Part shown: piece by piece, positions 51,347-62,693 of the stretch
Position numbering within the stretch: position 1 is the stretch's first letter
How the letters are laid out: each line of letters starts with the position of its first letter
NCBI GenBank assembly: GCA_017590115.1
Contig: JAGGNK010008781.1
Span: 251,471 to 315,470 of the forward strand
Reading direction: 5' to 3'
Length of the DNA: 64,000 bases
From: Montifringilla adamsi
Lineage: Eukaryota; Chordata; Aves; Passeriformes; Passeridae
Position numbers and translations under genes: made by a program
The notes under the pieces: generated by a model
Seen by the model: the letters and a program-made list of their open reading frames with translations, nothing else
Database searches by the model: none
What the model was told of the DNA's origin: nothing

Positions 51347-52799
51347 TAAGGTAAAAAAGAAACAAAAAACCACAAAACATTTCAGCAGGAGGTGAGGCTG
51401 AAGAGCTGCGTGTGCTCTGCAGTACTCTGGCAGCCAGGGCATCGGGACAGAGAATTCCCTGCTGCTCCCTGCAGGGCTGCTGCACAGGGCACAGCTGGGG
51501 ACAGCTGTGGCTGCAGAGCCACCCCGGGCAGAGCCTCACCTGGGGAACCCTGGATGCTGAGCACGCCCCAGGGGCTCTGGCCAGGGGTTAAACTGGCCTG
51601 GCTCCAGTGCACAGCTGGGGTGGCCCTGCCTCGTGCTCCAAACACCGCTCTGAGAGCCTACAAAACACTGCTCGGAAGAAAAATCACAGTGTTTTTCCTC
51701 CTTAAAGACAGTTCATGGCAGTACTAAAGCAGAAGCTACTAAATGCTGAGCAGAGTCTAAAACCACAAAAGAGACTGCAGAGCCCTGCTTAAAAGCTGTC
51801 TGCAGGAAACAATACACGGAGTTATTTGCAGGCTGGCTGTCTTCACAGTAGATCAGTGTGTTACGTCTTTGTGGCAGCAGTTCAGTGTCTCCAAATGACC
51901 AGTAAAAGGAGCAAGATCAGTCACAGCGCCAGGTCCTGGTTTCTAGAAGCACAGTGAGTTTGCAAAATGCACTCGACAGAGAGTTGTTGATTGCATCCCC
52001 CAGCTGCAGGCAAAGCAGGGGAATAACTGGGTAATTTGTATGGCAATGTGTCAGCAGACACAGATTAGCAAGAGGAGCTGTGGGCTGCTCCGGGACAGCC
52101 GCAGCCGGTTCACCTCTGATGAAAACGTGGCACCAGGAGGGGCTAAAATACTGACAGGCCACATGCAGGAGATTTACACCTCACAGGTGCTGTTTATGTG
52201 CTTTCAGCTTTGCTCACCCACACCCCCTTGGGGAGTGGGGCAGCTGGAACATGCTGCTCCCCCAAGGCCTGGCTTCCTTGCAGCACTTAGATAAACACCA
52301 TACCGTGTATTTGGAACCAACTTCACTTTGATAACTCTGTAAGGTAAAAAAATGTAAACAGAGAGAGCACAGCAAGTCTGGAATAGTCTCATTACAACAT
52401 CACAATGGGAAGCATTTCATTTTAGAGCATTAAAATCCATCTTTTCAGAGGTATGTTGCTTTCCCTCAGTTCTGGGAGCTGGAATGATTCAGGGAGCAAT
52501 AAGCCCTCCTTGCATACCTAGTGTTTTCATCATTGCTGACAAAATGTATCATCCAGTGTATATTTGTGCTGGTCATTTTTACAGATATTGCTAATAGCCA
52601 AGTGCTAGAATGTGTTACAGTTTTGAAGGCAAGCAACGAGGGCTATTTACTCAACAAAACAGTATGGCAATTCCCAATTCATTAGGCAGTGATTAAAAAA
52701 CCCAGTTTTCTACTGTTACTGGCAGTGAGAAGCAGCTGGGCACGGTGTCAGAGGTCCTGAATGTATGGCTTGGTTTTCTCAGAGGAGCTGCTGCTCGTG

Positions 52800-52895
52800 T
52801 CACACTGCTGATAAATCAATGCGGTTTGCTGAATTGGTGCTTTTATCCCAGGTGTTCAGCTTCGTGGGAGTTGTGCCTGGCCTGTTCCCAGTCAT
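52800..52895 (-). CDS. ADGRD1: ADGRD1 last coding exon (C-terminal tail and stop)
   Basis: This exon encodes the last 31 residues of the adhesion receptor GPR133 and its TGA stop at 52802-52800. On the minus strand the exon follows a pyrimidine-rich acceptor ending TTTTCCAG and opens in phase 0. The translation begins MTGNRPGT, continues with a TKLNTWDKS segment and ends NRIDLSAV. From memory, the human tail has a closely matching NGTRPG, TKLSPWDKS and HRVDLSAV pattern. The segment is cytoplasmic, Ser/Thr-rich and ends in a hydrophobic residue, so a PDZ-type contact is possible but unproven. It is too short to be a gene alone; the call depends on the three upstream exons in the same order, strand and phase. 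Confidence 0.93.
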   Translation of the reverse strand: MTGNRPGTTPTKLNTWDKSTNSANRIDLSAV

Positions 52896-53526
52896 CTGGA
52901 AAATAAAATAGTATAGAAGATCAATTTATTTATTTTGCCAAGCCATGCTTGCCGATGAAATAAAAGCTTGAAAGCATCTATTTGCATTACAGTGTTGTCA
53001 CAGGGTCCTGAGAGCATATGCCATAAAGGATTCTTAAACGGTTATTGCCAGGATCTGGTGATTGGCAACGATCACTTAATAACACCTATCACTTCAGATG
53101 TCTGGTTCTTTATAAAAACAAATGTCTTCTGTCTCAAGACACTCTAAGGAGAGCTAGAAAAGGATATTCACATGTTGGCTTAAGAGCAAGAATGCCCTAT
53201 CAGGGAGCCACCATCGTCAGAGCAACACAGTGCCAGAAAGCTGCTGGAATGCAGAAGCCCATTGCAACTGGGGGAACAACCTTATTGAACCATCTCCAGA
53301 GCTCATAAAGCTGTTTGCTTTTATTTGATGGTTTCCCAGAAAGCAGAGTTTTGTCCTTTGCTTTCAAAACAAATATTGAAGCTGCAACTTCATGCTTGCT
53401 GGTTCCACCTGCCTGCACTTTGCATTAGGCTGGTACTAAAAATACCCATGGGCCTGCTTTGTTCTTTCCAACAGAATTTAATGTGGAACTCAAATACAGG
53501 AGGGGGAAAAGAGGAGCAATACTTAC
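52896..53526 (-). other. ADGRD1: ADGRD1 last intron
   Basis: This intron of about 630 bases lies between the two tail exons, with GTAAGT donor and TTTTCCAG acceptor on the minus strand. I see no repeat or further exon in it. Confidence 0.9.
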
Positions 53527-53619
53527 AATGTCTGAATTGAAGGGCTTCACATTGATGTTGCGTGTTGAACTGCTGGTGAGGGACCAGACCTTGGTTTTGT
53601 GCTTAAAGGCAGCTCTAAC
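53527..53619 (-). CDS. ADGRD1: ADGRD1 penultimate coding exon (proximal cytoplasmic tail)
   Basis: This 93-base phase 0-0 exon encodes 31 residues immediately after TM7. The acceptor reads GCCAAAG and the donor is ATT|GTAAGT. The peptide starts [18 protein letters not shown] and ends KPFNSDI, matching the juxtamembrane tail of GPR133. The basic AFKHKTK stretch would sit at the inner membrane face, as expected after TM7 of a family-B2 receptor. The following Ser/Thr cluster could be a phosphorylation region, which is inference. The intron to the last exon is about 630 bases, and the intron upstream is about 2.3 kb and contains a tandem duplication. No stop or frameshift is seen. Confidence 0.95.
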
Positions 53620-54453
53620 CTTTGGCAAAAAACAGTGAAACCAGCTGAAAAAGTTGTGTTTATTTTCACAGGCGCAGCCTGCAATCATTTCCCCTTTTTC
53701 CTTCCTCCACACAAATGTCACTGTGCTATTAAACGACAAACAATCCACCCCTACACTTTTCTTTGCCTTCATGGACTTTTCACTAGGACACCTGCACATT
53801 TCCCAGCTGAGCACAGAGCCCCAGGCTGGAGCAGGAGCTGCCCATGCAGGCAGCTCTCCTGGGCCTCACACAGCCCTGAGGGATGCAGGGGCCACCAGGA
53901 CACAGAGCAGCTGCCAGCCTGTGTAAACTGAGTCACTTACAGGTGCTGGGTAAGCTCTCTGGAGATGGAGCCATGCTCTTCACCAAGTGAAAACCAGCGG
54001 CAGGAAGGACAGATGGTGAGACAAGTAGGTGACATTTGTCAAGGACTGATGGCTGCAAGTGACTGCTGTGGAGATCAAGGACATCTTGGCCCATTCTCCT
54101 GTGATTTTTACAGTACCAATGCATTTCTGTCTGGGTGCACTGGGAATAAAGCCCTTTTGCACCCAGCCACTTCTATACGCAGTCTATGGATGTTTCTTTA
54201 CAATATCTGAGTTTTACTTCTCAGAAAGAAATTCTCAGGAACAATTCCTGCTGTTTAGCTAAAGGAGTATTTTAGATATGCACAGCCTGGGAAGGGGCCA
54301 GTAGGACCTGCTCTCCCAAAATGACAGCTCACATCAGCTGTGTGGTTTTTGAGGATATAAATTCTGAAAAGTTTCCGAATTTAATTTCTCATGAGGCCCC
54401 GGAAAAAATAACAGCAATTCAAATATTTGTTTTTGATATAAAATATTTGAAAC

Positions 54454-54897
54454 TTGAAGATTTCTAAGCCTGGGGGAGAATAGAATAAAGAAATATTTTT
54501 CCTCCTCCCTGCCTTTAACCTGCCTGCTTAATTTTAGTTGATTTCAATAAAGATCAAGAGTTCCAGAGTCAGACCTGACTCTCCAAACTGATTTTGGCAG
54601 AGACCACATCAGTGAATGCTCCGGGTTGGCAAATAGCAATAAATAATCATTTCTCTACAGAAGAGCTGGAGTGCTGCTGTTGCACAGGAAGCAGCAGCAG
54701 GTTATGGGGCAGAGCTACTCATTAACATCCAGGAAAAAGATCTGTGCAGGGCCAGAGCTACGAGGGTCTCCACTGAGCCTTGCCCTGGCAGTGGTTTTGT
54801 AAAAACCATTTCTTTCAGTAATACTTGTTCCTGGGCATTTTCTGCTATCTGCCATGGGAGGAGAGGATGCTGCAAGCCAAATTTACATCAGCCTTGT
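54454..54897. repeat. Tandem duplication, copy 1 (444 bp)
   Basis: This block starts TTGAAGATTTCTAAGCC and ends CATCAGCCTTGT. The same sequence follows immediately as copy 2. By eye the only difference is a 5-base indel near the start (AGAATAGAATAAAG here, AGAATAAAG in copy 2). The unit is not low complexity and resembles no mobile element I recognise. It lies wholly inside an ADGRD1 intron and does not touch an exon. Confidence 0.95.
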
Positions 54898-55336
54898 TTG
54901 AAGATTTCTAAGCCTGGGGGAGAATAAAGAAATATTTTTCCTCCTCCCTGCCTTTAACCTGCCTGCTTAATTTTAGTTGATTTCAATAAAGATCAAGAGT
55001 TCCAGAGTCAGACCTGACTCTCCAAACTGATTTTGGCAGAGACCACATCAGTGAATGCTCCGGGTTGGCAAATAGCAATAAATAATCATTTCTCTACAGA
55101 AGAGCTGGAGTGCTGCTGTTGCACAGGAAGCAGCAGCAGGTTATGGGGCAGAGCTACTCATTAACATCCAGGAAAAAGATCTGTGCAGGGCCAGAGCTAC
55201 GAGGGTCTCCACTGAGCCTTGCCCTGGCAGTGGTTTTGTAAAAACCATTTCTTTCAGTAATACTTGTTCCTGGGCATTTTCTGCTATCTGCCATGGGAGG
55301 AGAGGATGCTGCAAGCCAAATTTACATCAGCCTTGT
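54898..55336. repeat. Tandem duplication, copy 2 (439 bp)
   Basis: This is the second, directly abutting copy of the block at 54454-54897. It is 5 bases shorter and otherwise appears identical. The near identity implies a very recent duplication or an assembly artefact in which two haplotypes were joined. Confidence 0.95.
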
Positions 55337-55918
55337 CTTGGCTTTATCCCAGCTGCTCTAATGCAGCCTTAATACAAAAAGATGCCTCAGTCCCCTACGA
55401 ACACCTGAACTTCCTGCCAAGAAAAATACCTGGAAAATCTTCTACTCAGTGTGGTTTCCCATTAAGGATTGCATGAGCAACATCCAAAAGTATGTTTGGC
55501 TGAGAATAATATTTATTTTCCTCCCTGGGGCTGCAGCTGTAACAGAGCCCCCAGCAGGGACTGCCAGAGTGAGTCCTGCTCCCACTTTTGGAGCATCTCC
55601 TCCTCACAGCGCAGCCTGGGCCTGCTCAGCCCCTCCAGCTCTCAGGACAGCTTCTCTCAGCTTCTCTCCTGACTCTTGAACTGCTCCTCTTATCTTGGTT
55701 CTGTGTTTCAAACCTTTCTCATGCTAATTAAAACAAAAAGTCAAGCATGGGTAAAAATGCTGCAAGTCACAGAGCCAGAAGAGCCATGGATTAATTAAAA
55801 GAAAAAGGAAATCAGTGACACAGCAGGCAGTGATAACGCAGAAAGTCTGTTCTTGCTCCACACTTACGTTCTTTGAATCTGGTAACACCAGATTTATTAA
55901 CACCATTTGGTTACATAC

Positions 55919-55960
55919 CTCTGAGTTCAGAAGACAGTGAAACAGGAACATGAAAAATCC
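55919..55960 (-). CDS. ADGRD1: ADGRD1 small exon (cytoplasmic half of TM7)
   Basis: This 42-base phase 0-0 exon encodes 14 residues, GFFMFLFHCLLNSE. They complete TM7 and carry the HCLLNSE junction that is highly conserved across adhesion receptors. The acceptor is TTTTCTGTTTTCAG and the donor is GAG|GTATGT. The residues continue directly from the upstream exon (…FNSLQ) and into the downstream exon (VRAAFK…), giving the LQGFF…NSEVRAAF string expected for GPR133. A small exon at this place is typical of the family. It contains no ATG-initiated open frame of note and is easily missed without the splice context. Confidence 0.95.
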
Positions 55961-57123
55961 CTGAAAACAGAAAAAAGGGAGAAGGGTGAGGTCTGGCTGT
56001 GAAAAATCAAATGTTTCCTACTGTGTTTCTCTCAGTTTGTACAGAACAGGCATCAGGCAGCTGGGGCCCTATAAATACCAGAGTGCACTAAACCAGGGAG
56101 TCCCAAGTGAACCTGGAGAAACCTGCAGCATTAGGTGACTGTGGGGCTTGTCTGGAACTATTCCTGTAAAAAAAAAACAACTCCTAAACTTTGCTGTACT
56201 AAAGGAAAAATCTGGCTGAAAATATGCAGAAATTCTTGTTTCATGACAACAAGAGAACTTTTTGTTTGTGGTTGCAAAGAGGGGAATGCTCTTAGGGAAA
56301 TGCCAGATCAGGATTTTTCAGGTTACAAAAGCAAGGTATTAGCACCAGGAGAATTTTCATGGCAGAATTTTGCTATCTTTGGGCTTTTAGTCCAATGCAA
56401 AGTGAAAATCCCTTTCCCTCACAAAATAATTTTATTTTTCTGGCAGTAGTATTCAGCACCAAGAACCCTGTTTCACTCTTTTTGTATCCATAGTGCTGTT
56501 TGTTTCCAAGACAAGAAAGGATTTTCAGGAGATTGTTTTTCCTTCCTCTTTGGGAAAGAACTGTAACATGCCTATAGGGCTATGGCTGCACTGAAATGTC
56601 TGCTTAAAGCTAAGCAGATGTTTACATTCCTCCTTGGACAGAGCTGCTTTTCTGGATTGCTGTGCCAAGGAGATGAGGGCTGAGTTTCCTGCATGCAGGA
56701 GTTCTGTACAGCACAGGGAATAGCTCCACTTTTGATCTTTCCCATAAACTTCTGTTTGCTTTCATTTAGTCTCAGTAACGAAGCCTCAAATTGGCATTGA
56801 AAAATTGGCCTGGTATCTCTACTGAAGGATCCTGCCTGTGGTACACAGTGCTGCAAGAATGAATTTCATTTCATTTCTGAAGCTCAGTGCTGTCTCATTT
56901 ATTTAATTATTGCTACTGGAAACTCTAAGGAGTGGGATACAAGTTCTGTTCAAACAAAGACAAGCAATTGCCAGCACTCTGGGCTTAGCACAGAATTAAA
57001 AGACAGAGGAAGGAACACAGAATAAAATGCAGCAAACAAACATGTGAAGGCATTACTAATGATCCATTTAATTGGATCTCAGAAGCACTCCTGTTACCAT
57101 AAATTTCCCCACCAGGTACTTAC
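55961..57123 (-). other. ADGRD1: ADGRD1 intron inside TM7
   Basis: This intron of about 1.16 kb splits the TM7 coding sequence. Apart from a short A-run near 56168-56177 it looks unique, and no other exon or mobile element is recognised. Confidence 0.9.
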
Positions 57124-57250
57124 CTGTAGTGAGTTAAAAACAGCAAATATATACTGAAATACTAAAGCGTGGGCATTGACAGCCAGAACACCAAAGATCC
57201 ACGAGCTCCCCAGGATTGGTAAGAGAACAGCCACAGCTTTAGCTGTTAGT
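57124..57250 (-). CDS. ADGRD1: ADGRD1 exon encoding TM6, third extracellular loop and start of TM7
   Basis: The exon is 127 bases, with acceptor TTTCTCCTACAG and donor CAG|GTAAGT. Its first base completes a Lys or Arg codon begun in the previous exon (phase 2), followed by 42 full codons. The peptide starts [20 protein letters not shown], continues [13 protein letters not shown] and ends [11 protein letters not shown]6 contains the SSWIFG motif with the tryptophan that acts as a toggle in adhesion receptors. NAHAL would be the short third extracellular loop, and [13 protein letters not shown] begins TM7. GPR133 is a Gs-coupled plasma-membrane receptor activated by a tethered agonist. With the next three exons this gives 118 residues of the C-terminus. 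Confidence 0.95.
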
Positions 57251-58838
57251 CTGTAGGAGAAAATGGAAATAGGAAATTGTGGTGAGATCATTAAAGAAAT
57301 GTCAGCCTCCACACCAAGGAGTTTATCAATTATGTTCTGGCAGCAAGGCAGCAGGTGGAACTTTTCCTTACTATAAAATTCTTTTAATGTGAAAGATGTT
57401 AATTATTTTTTCATCTGTGGAAATGGGGATAACAGAACATTGGTATCACACAGGGTAAATACAGATGGTGAGTCAGGAACTGAGGGAGCAGGGAAGGAGA
57501 TCTGAGAGATGGTCACAAAAACACTGCAGTCATTCTTCAGTGTGCCGAGCAGTTTGTGAGTGGGCAGCCAAGTGCAGGAGGCAAAGAGCAGCGAGCCCTG
57601 CACAGGTCACAGCCTGTGACCCACTCTGTGACCGCCCAGAGGACTCCTCAGGCCAGGGGCAAACCCTTCTGCCATCGAGGCACTGCTACCTCGAGCCAGC
57701 AGCAATTCCCAGCAGGAGCAGGGGAACCTTGGCACACCCAGGCAGTTTTCAGTGCCAGCTCTCCAAGGACAAACTCCTCCTCCTGGCCAGCTCAGAGCCA
57801 TTTTAGCAGGAAAAGCACGAAAAGGGACCAGTCCCCCTCTGGAGCAGGTGCCAGGAAGGCAGAATAACTTCAGAATAATCCCAACTTCCAGCACTACAAA
57901 CACTTAGTGAGCTCCTGTTGCAGCCCCTGGGATTCATGCAGATTTATCAAATAGTTTAAAACATCAGTTAGTTCAGTCTATGGTACAATTACAGACAGAG
58001 AAGCCATGGGGCAGAAAAGAAACAGGGGTAGTGAGAAACTAAAAGTCAGTCCCTGCTTGCTAAAACCATGTTTTTCAGAAATTATCAGATTTCTATTTAG
58101 GTGGGAACCTATGCAAGGGAAAAAGCTGTTTCAGGGAGATGAATGTCCTACTTGTGCCTCGTGCCCCCTCGTACAAATTAAAGCCCACGCTGAGAGAAAT
58201 GCACAGAGCTGCCTGACAGGAGGCTGCTTGTAATTACAGCAAACACAAAACAAATTATAATTTTGTACAACACAATTCAGTAAGAAATCTTTTAATTAAA
58301 CCTAGAGACAAGATATCTTGTTCATTTCAGTGACCTGAGCACACACTTCATTATATCCTCAACTAAAAGTGTGCCATGAAGTTTATAGGGAAATCTGGGA
58401 CAGAGAAGCATCTAGATTTTTTTTTCCTGTTCTGGTTTGGGTTTTTTTGTGTATTGATTCACATCTCTGTATGCTCAGCCATTAATATTTCGGCACAATT
58501 CAATTTAATTCTTCAAGGAATTTTTTCAGACAGAAAATGAAGGAATATCATAAAGCTTGAGGTCCTATTTAAATTTTAAAATGCATTTTAAAAGATACAA
58601 TTTTTAAACAACTTATAAAAGTTTATTTTTGCGAATCAAAGATGCTTTGGGTTTTTTGTTTTTTTTTTGTCTGATAGGATTAAAGATCCCCCCCAAACTC
58701 TAAGATAAAATATGCTGCACTGGGGAGCTGCCAGCAGAACAGCTCTTGCCATGGACTTTGTGCAGGAAGAGCTGTGAAATGGCACTGAGCACTCAGGAAA
58801 ATGCAGCGTGCAGGATCAGGAGCTGGAGAGGCCAGGGA

Positions 58839-59207
58839 ACACCTGGGGATGGAGCAGGGACACCCAGAGCCAGGAGGGTTCAGGGTTTGAACACCTGGGG
58901 ATGGACCAGGCACATCCAGAGCCAGGAGGGTTCAGGGTTTGAACACCCGGGGATGGAGCAGGGACACCCAGAGCCAGGAGGGTTCAGGTGTTCAGACACC
59001 TGGGGATGGACCAGGGACATCCAGACCCAGGAGGGTTCAGGGTTTGAACACCTGGGGATGGAGCAGGGACACCCAGAGCCAGGAGGGTTCAGGGTTTGAA
59101 CACCCGGGGATGGAGCAGGGACACCCAGAGCCAGGAGGGTTCAGGTGTTCAGACACCTGGGGATGGAGCAGGGACATCCACACCCAGGAGGGTTCAGGGT
59201 TTGACCC
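58839..59207. repeat. 52/53-bp minisatellite with three-unit higher-order period, 7 copies
   Basis: Units begin ACCTGGGGATGGA at 58841, 58893, 58945, 58998, 59050, 59102 and 59155 and contain CCAGGAGGGTTCAGG. Most junctions read GGTTTGAACAC, but those before copies 4 and 7 read GGTGTTCAGACAC, adding one base. Copies 4 and 7 are 157 bp apart and share further variants, so the array has begun to amplify as a three-unit block. It lies in an ADGRD1 intron. Confidence 0.97.
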
Positions 59208-60692
59208 TCTGCAGCTGAACCAGCAGGGGCTGGTACACCCAGCACAGCTCCACTTGTAAAGCTGCCTTCACCACAAACCACCTCGTTTCCTTTTTCTCTT
59301 TTGTTCTCACTCTCTGGTTTCATAAAATTTTCAGTTTGGAATATAATTTTCCCCAAATGTTTCATTGCCAAAAATGTTATCATTGTTTCCCTTTGAGTCA
59401 GAGCATAAATGGCTTCCTCTGATTTCTAGCTGGGGGCAGAATAGTCAGGCAGTCAATTTTCAGTATTTTAAAACCATTCTTAGAGTTTGGATTTCCAGAA
59501 GCCTTTAATATTGCAAATTACTCATATAATTCTAAAAATCACGTTTTAATAAAAATGGCTCTTCATTAACCCCAAAGTTCAGCACATGTGCAGCAGAATT
59601 CCATAGCTAAAAGGAAAACACAATCCAGATGTGGAATTTTCCATGCAAAAGTATTAATGTTTCATGCACACTCATTTAGAAAAGCAGCCATGTGAAGGTG
59701 AAATTCATTTAAGATTGAGGGTCAGCTCTGCCTATGATTCTCTTAAGTCTCAGTAAGACTTTTTTGAACTTCTCCCTAGTTATTGCATAGCCTTCTCTGC
59801 TTACATGTTTGGAATTTCATTCTGTGTAGGAAATTATTAATTCAAGGTGTTTATGAGCTTTACCTACCAACCAAAGGACCCAGCTCTACAGTTCCTGGAG
59901 CTCTTTTGTCTTCTTCCACTTATCCCTCCCCTTCCTACCCTTATTCTAGTTTAATATTTTAACTTTAAAAAAGAAAAGTACTAACTGTAAAATGCTGCTT
60001 CAGAATGCCATTAAGGTAGCAAGGTTAAAAAAATCCTAGAAATACAAAAGTTAATGTTCCACTAGGTGCATTAATTCTGACACACTGCACATACTTTATC
60101 TTTTCTTTTTGTTCCAGTTTTTCTTTGCTACATGAATATTTTAGTAGATTAGTTCTGGTACACTAAGATATAGAGCACAATCAAATAGATGTTTTTGGAG
60201 AAGGAATACCTCCCCATGCATGACTTATGCTGCGCAACCTAAAAAAAATAGTCACTAGCATCAATGGAGCTTTATATTGTCCATAAAACTGGTGACATAA
60301 AGCAATAATTTGGGGCAGGGGCTGTGCTTACTCTGCAGGTGCTGTGCTTCAGCCCCACCAGGATGTCATAAACCTTGCTAGAAGCTTTTTTCTTGAGCCC
60401 AAATGTGCCAGAAAACAGAACAGCCAGCTACATTTCTCCTGAGTGCCCCTTCCCATGCCCTGGCAATGAACAGCCTGATTCTCACATGCACTTTTCAAAG
60501 CTCAGGTATTGCCACTGTCTGCACTCCAACAGCACCAAGTTTGGTGAGATTTTGTCTCTCTGCATCTAAACACACTGAAGGATCAGTCCTGGAACTAATT
60601 CATTAGGAACAAAGCAAATCCAGCACAGAATCTCCTTTCTATTGGTACATGTTGCCAAGTTGCTGGTTTTGGGTTTTTTTGTAGGTACATAC

Positions 60693-60713
60693 CTGTCATT
60701 ACTTAAACAACTT
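60693..60713 (-). other. Candidate 21-base cassette microexon in the ADGRD1 intron (very speculative)
   Basis: On the minus strand the acceptor GTGTTTTCCAG is followed after 21 bases by the donor CAG|GTATGT. The length is a multiple of three. Inserted in phase 2 before the TM6 exon it is open (S-C-L-S-N-D-R) and would keep the receptor frame. No homologous GPR133 residues are recognised and the signal could easily arise by chance. Confidence 0.08.
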
Positions 60714-60954
60714 CTGGAAAACACAAAAATACTTAGAGTCTGATTAAATTTTTACATCTAGAGCATCTGGAGAAGCCTTTGGACTATGATCAGCTGTACA
60801 CAGCCTACCTGAGAGCTCAGTCTGTGCTTCAGGGCTGCTCAGGCTCTGCCCCAGCACCAAACCCCTTCAGCTGCCTTGAGAGGCTGCTGGAGCTGCACCC
60901 ACCCAGAGCCCCCCGCAGGGCTTCAGGTCTGGGGGCTCAGAGCCCTGGGCCAGT

Positions 60955-61098
60955 GCCTGCAGGGCTGCCCGTGCCAGGTCCTGGCAGCTCAGGGCTGTCT
61001 GTGCCAGGTCCTGCCAGCTCAGGGGCTGCCCTGCAGGTGTGCCAGGTCCTGCCAGCCCAGGGCTGTCTGTGCCAGGTCCTGGCAGCCCAGAGGCTGTC
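60955..61098. repeat. 30/38-bp minisatellite, 4 copies
   Basis: GTGCCAGGTCCTGSCAGCYC occurs at 60971, 61001, 61039 and 61069, each followed by AGGGCTGTCT or a variant. The spacing is 30, 38 and 30 bp, the middle one carrying an 8-base insertion. It lies in an ADGRD1 intron. Confidence 0.95.
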
Positions 61099-62693
61099 CC
61101 ACTCACCTGAGCACCCGTGGCTGAGCCCCTCTGGCAGAAGGCCAGAGTCCAGTTCCTTTGAAAATCCTCAATCAGTTTTTCACAGACATCTCTGCTGAGA
61201 GCAGCATTCACTTCCTCCATTAATTTCTAAGCTGTCCATTTAACATCTACTCACCCTTTTAATCTCCAGATGAAAAAAAATGTTTTCCTTTCCTCTTCCT
61301 GTTCTTAGGGTTGAATTCTATTTCCTGAGAAGTTAAACCTGCTTGATGGAGCTCTTTTCCCATCCAAATGTCTTCAACTGGCTTTATTCAGTTGCTTTGG
61401 TTTCAGCACTCACGTCAGGCCAGGATTTTGAAGCCTTCTGTGTGTCTTGCTGGGGCACAGGCTGTTAGGCAGCATTTTAACCCAGCAGAAATCAATCAGC
61501 AGGGGAAGGGATGTTTTCTGAGCTGGATAATGACCTCAGCTGTGCTGCAGCCCTGGTGTGCAGAAGCACAGGCTTCAGCACCTCTGAGGTGTATTTTCAT
61601 TAGCAGCATCATCTAAAATCATTGCAGTTGCTGAAGTTACCAGGGACACTTTTCCAAGAGCACAGCTGGGCCTTGCAGGGTGTTGTATTTGCAGTTGGTG
61701 TGGAACAGCTCCGCTCAGCTGTGATTGCTGCCTTGCCTCAGTTCATCTCTGCCCTGCTCTGCTGCTGCCCCGAGCTCTGTCAGTACTACAGCAGTGCACA
61801 GCGACCACACTGACACCTTTACAAGGGAGATGTTTCTCTGCTTGCAGAAAGAAAACTTTATTACTTCTGTGGAGGGGACCCCTAATTCACAAATCAGTTT
61901 TATTGGTTCTATATGGAGCACTAATCCTTTTAAGACTTCTGACATCCACTTTTCTGTCATGATGCCTGCTGAAGTAAGAACTATATTCAGACTCATAAGC
62001 CAAGATTATGTAATCATTGGAGGAAACACTCTAAAAAAAGCAAAATTCCTTCACCACAATTCACAGAACTAGACAAGTCTTTTAACTGAAGTTTCTCTCT
62101 TGTTTCTTGAGCTCCTCTCTAGTCACTTCCACCAGTACCCTTTGTGTTTTATATAAAAATAAAGAAATCCCCAAAACCATGACTAGCATTTCAGACTTAT
62201 GGCTGAAAAAAAATTAATTTAATTGCAGTTTCCTGTTTGTTACAAGTAATATTTACTCACTGCTCAGCTGGAAGTCAGAGAGATGCTGGGAAACCACAGG
62301 TAGCAATTCTGGCTGTGAATGAAAGTGATTTTCACATGCAGCCCTGTCTCCTGAGCTGGCTGTCCCTGCTGAGCCCTGAGGAGCAGAGCCCTGAGCACAG
62401 CCCCAGGAGCTCTGTGCTGCTCACTGGGCTGCCCACAGCTCCTTCCCCACCCCGAGGAGCAACACCAAGAGCTGCAGGTGCCACCAACACCAGAAGGACA
62501 AATGGAACAGTAATGGTGACAGCTCATGTTTGACGGAACGAGGCAGCAAATGGCAGAAAAAACACAGAACAATCTTCAGGGCTGATGAAGAGCCACTGAG
62601 TCCACTTGGGATCTAGAGCAATGAGCTCCCTTGCAGTCCTCAAGAAAAGAACTCCTCTCTAGCTGGAGCAATGCCCGGGGGTGTTGGAGCTGC

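Larger units (their letters stand above)
49530..52799 (-). other. ADGRD1: Probable ADGRD1 3' UTR and downstream flank
   Basis: The sequence follows the ADGRD1 stop codon on the minus strand. There is no AATAAA on that strand between 52,799 and about 49,556, but an ATTAAA occurs at 51346-51341. The UTR therefore ends near 51.3 kb if the weaker signal is used, or near 49.5 kb if the first AATAAA is used. Open frames here, such as 50747-51082 on the minus strand, are unrecognised and probably non-coding. The extent is inferred, not seen in transcripts. Confidence 0.4.
53620..55918 (-). other. ADGRD1: ADGRD1 intron containing a 440-bp tandem duplication
   Basis: This intron of about 2.3 kb separates the TM7 exon from the proximal tail exon. 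It carries the near-identical direct duplication at 54454-55336, which accounts for more than a third of its length. Open frames within it (for example 53599-53931 on the plus strand) are short and not recognised. Confidence 0.9.

Noticed and set aside
58311..58400. Minus-strand peptide Y-K-L-H-G, first thought to be the loop exon before TM6
   Set aside because: Residues after it do not match GPR133 and no splice donor in phase 2 follows.
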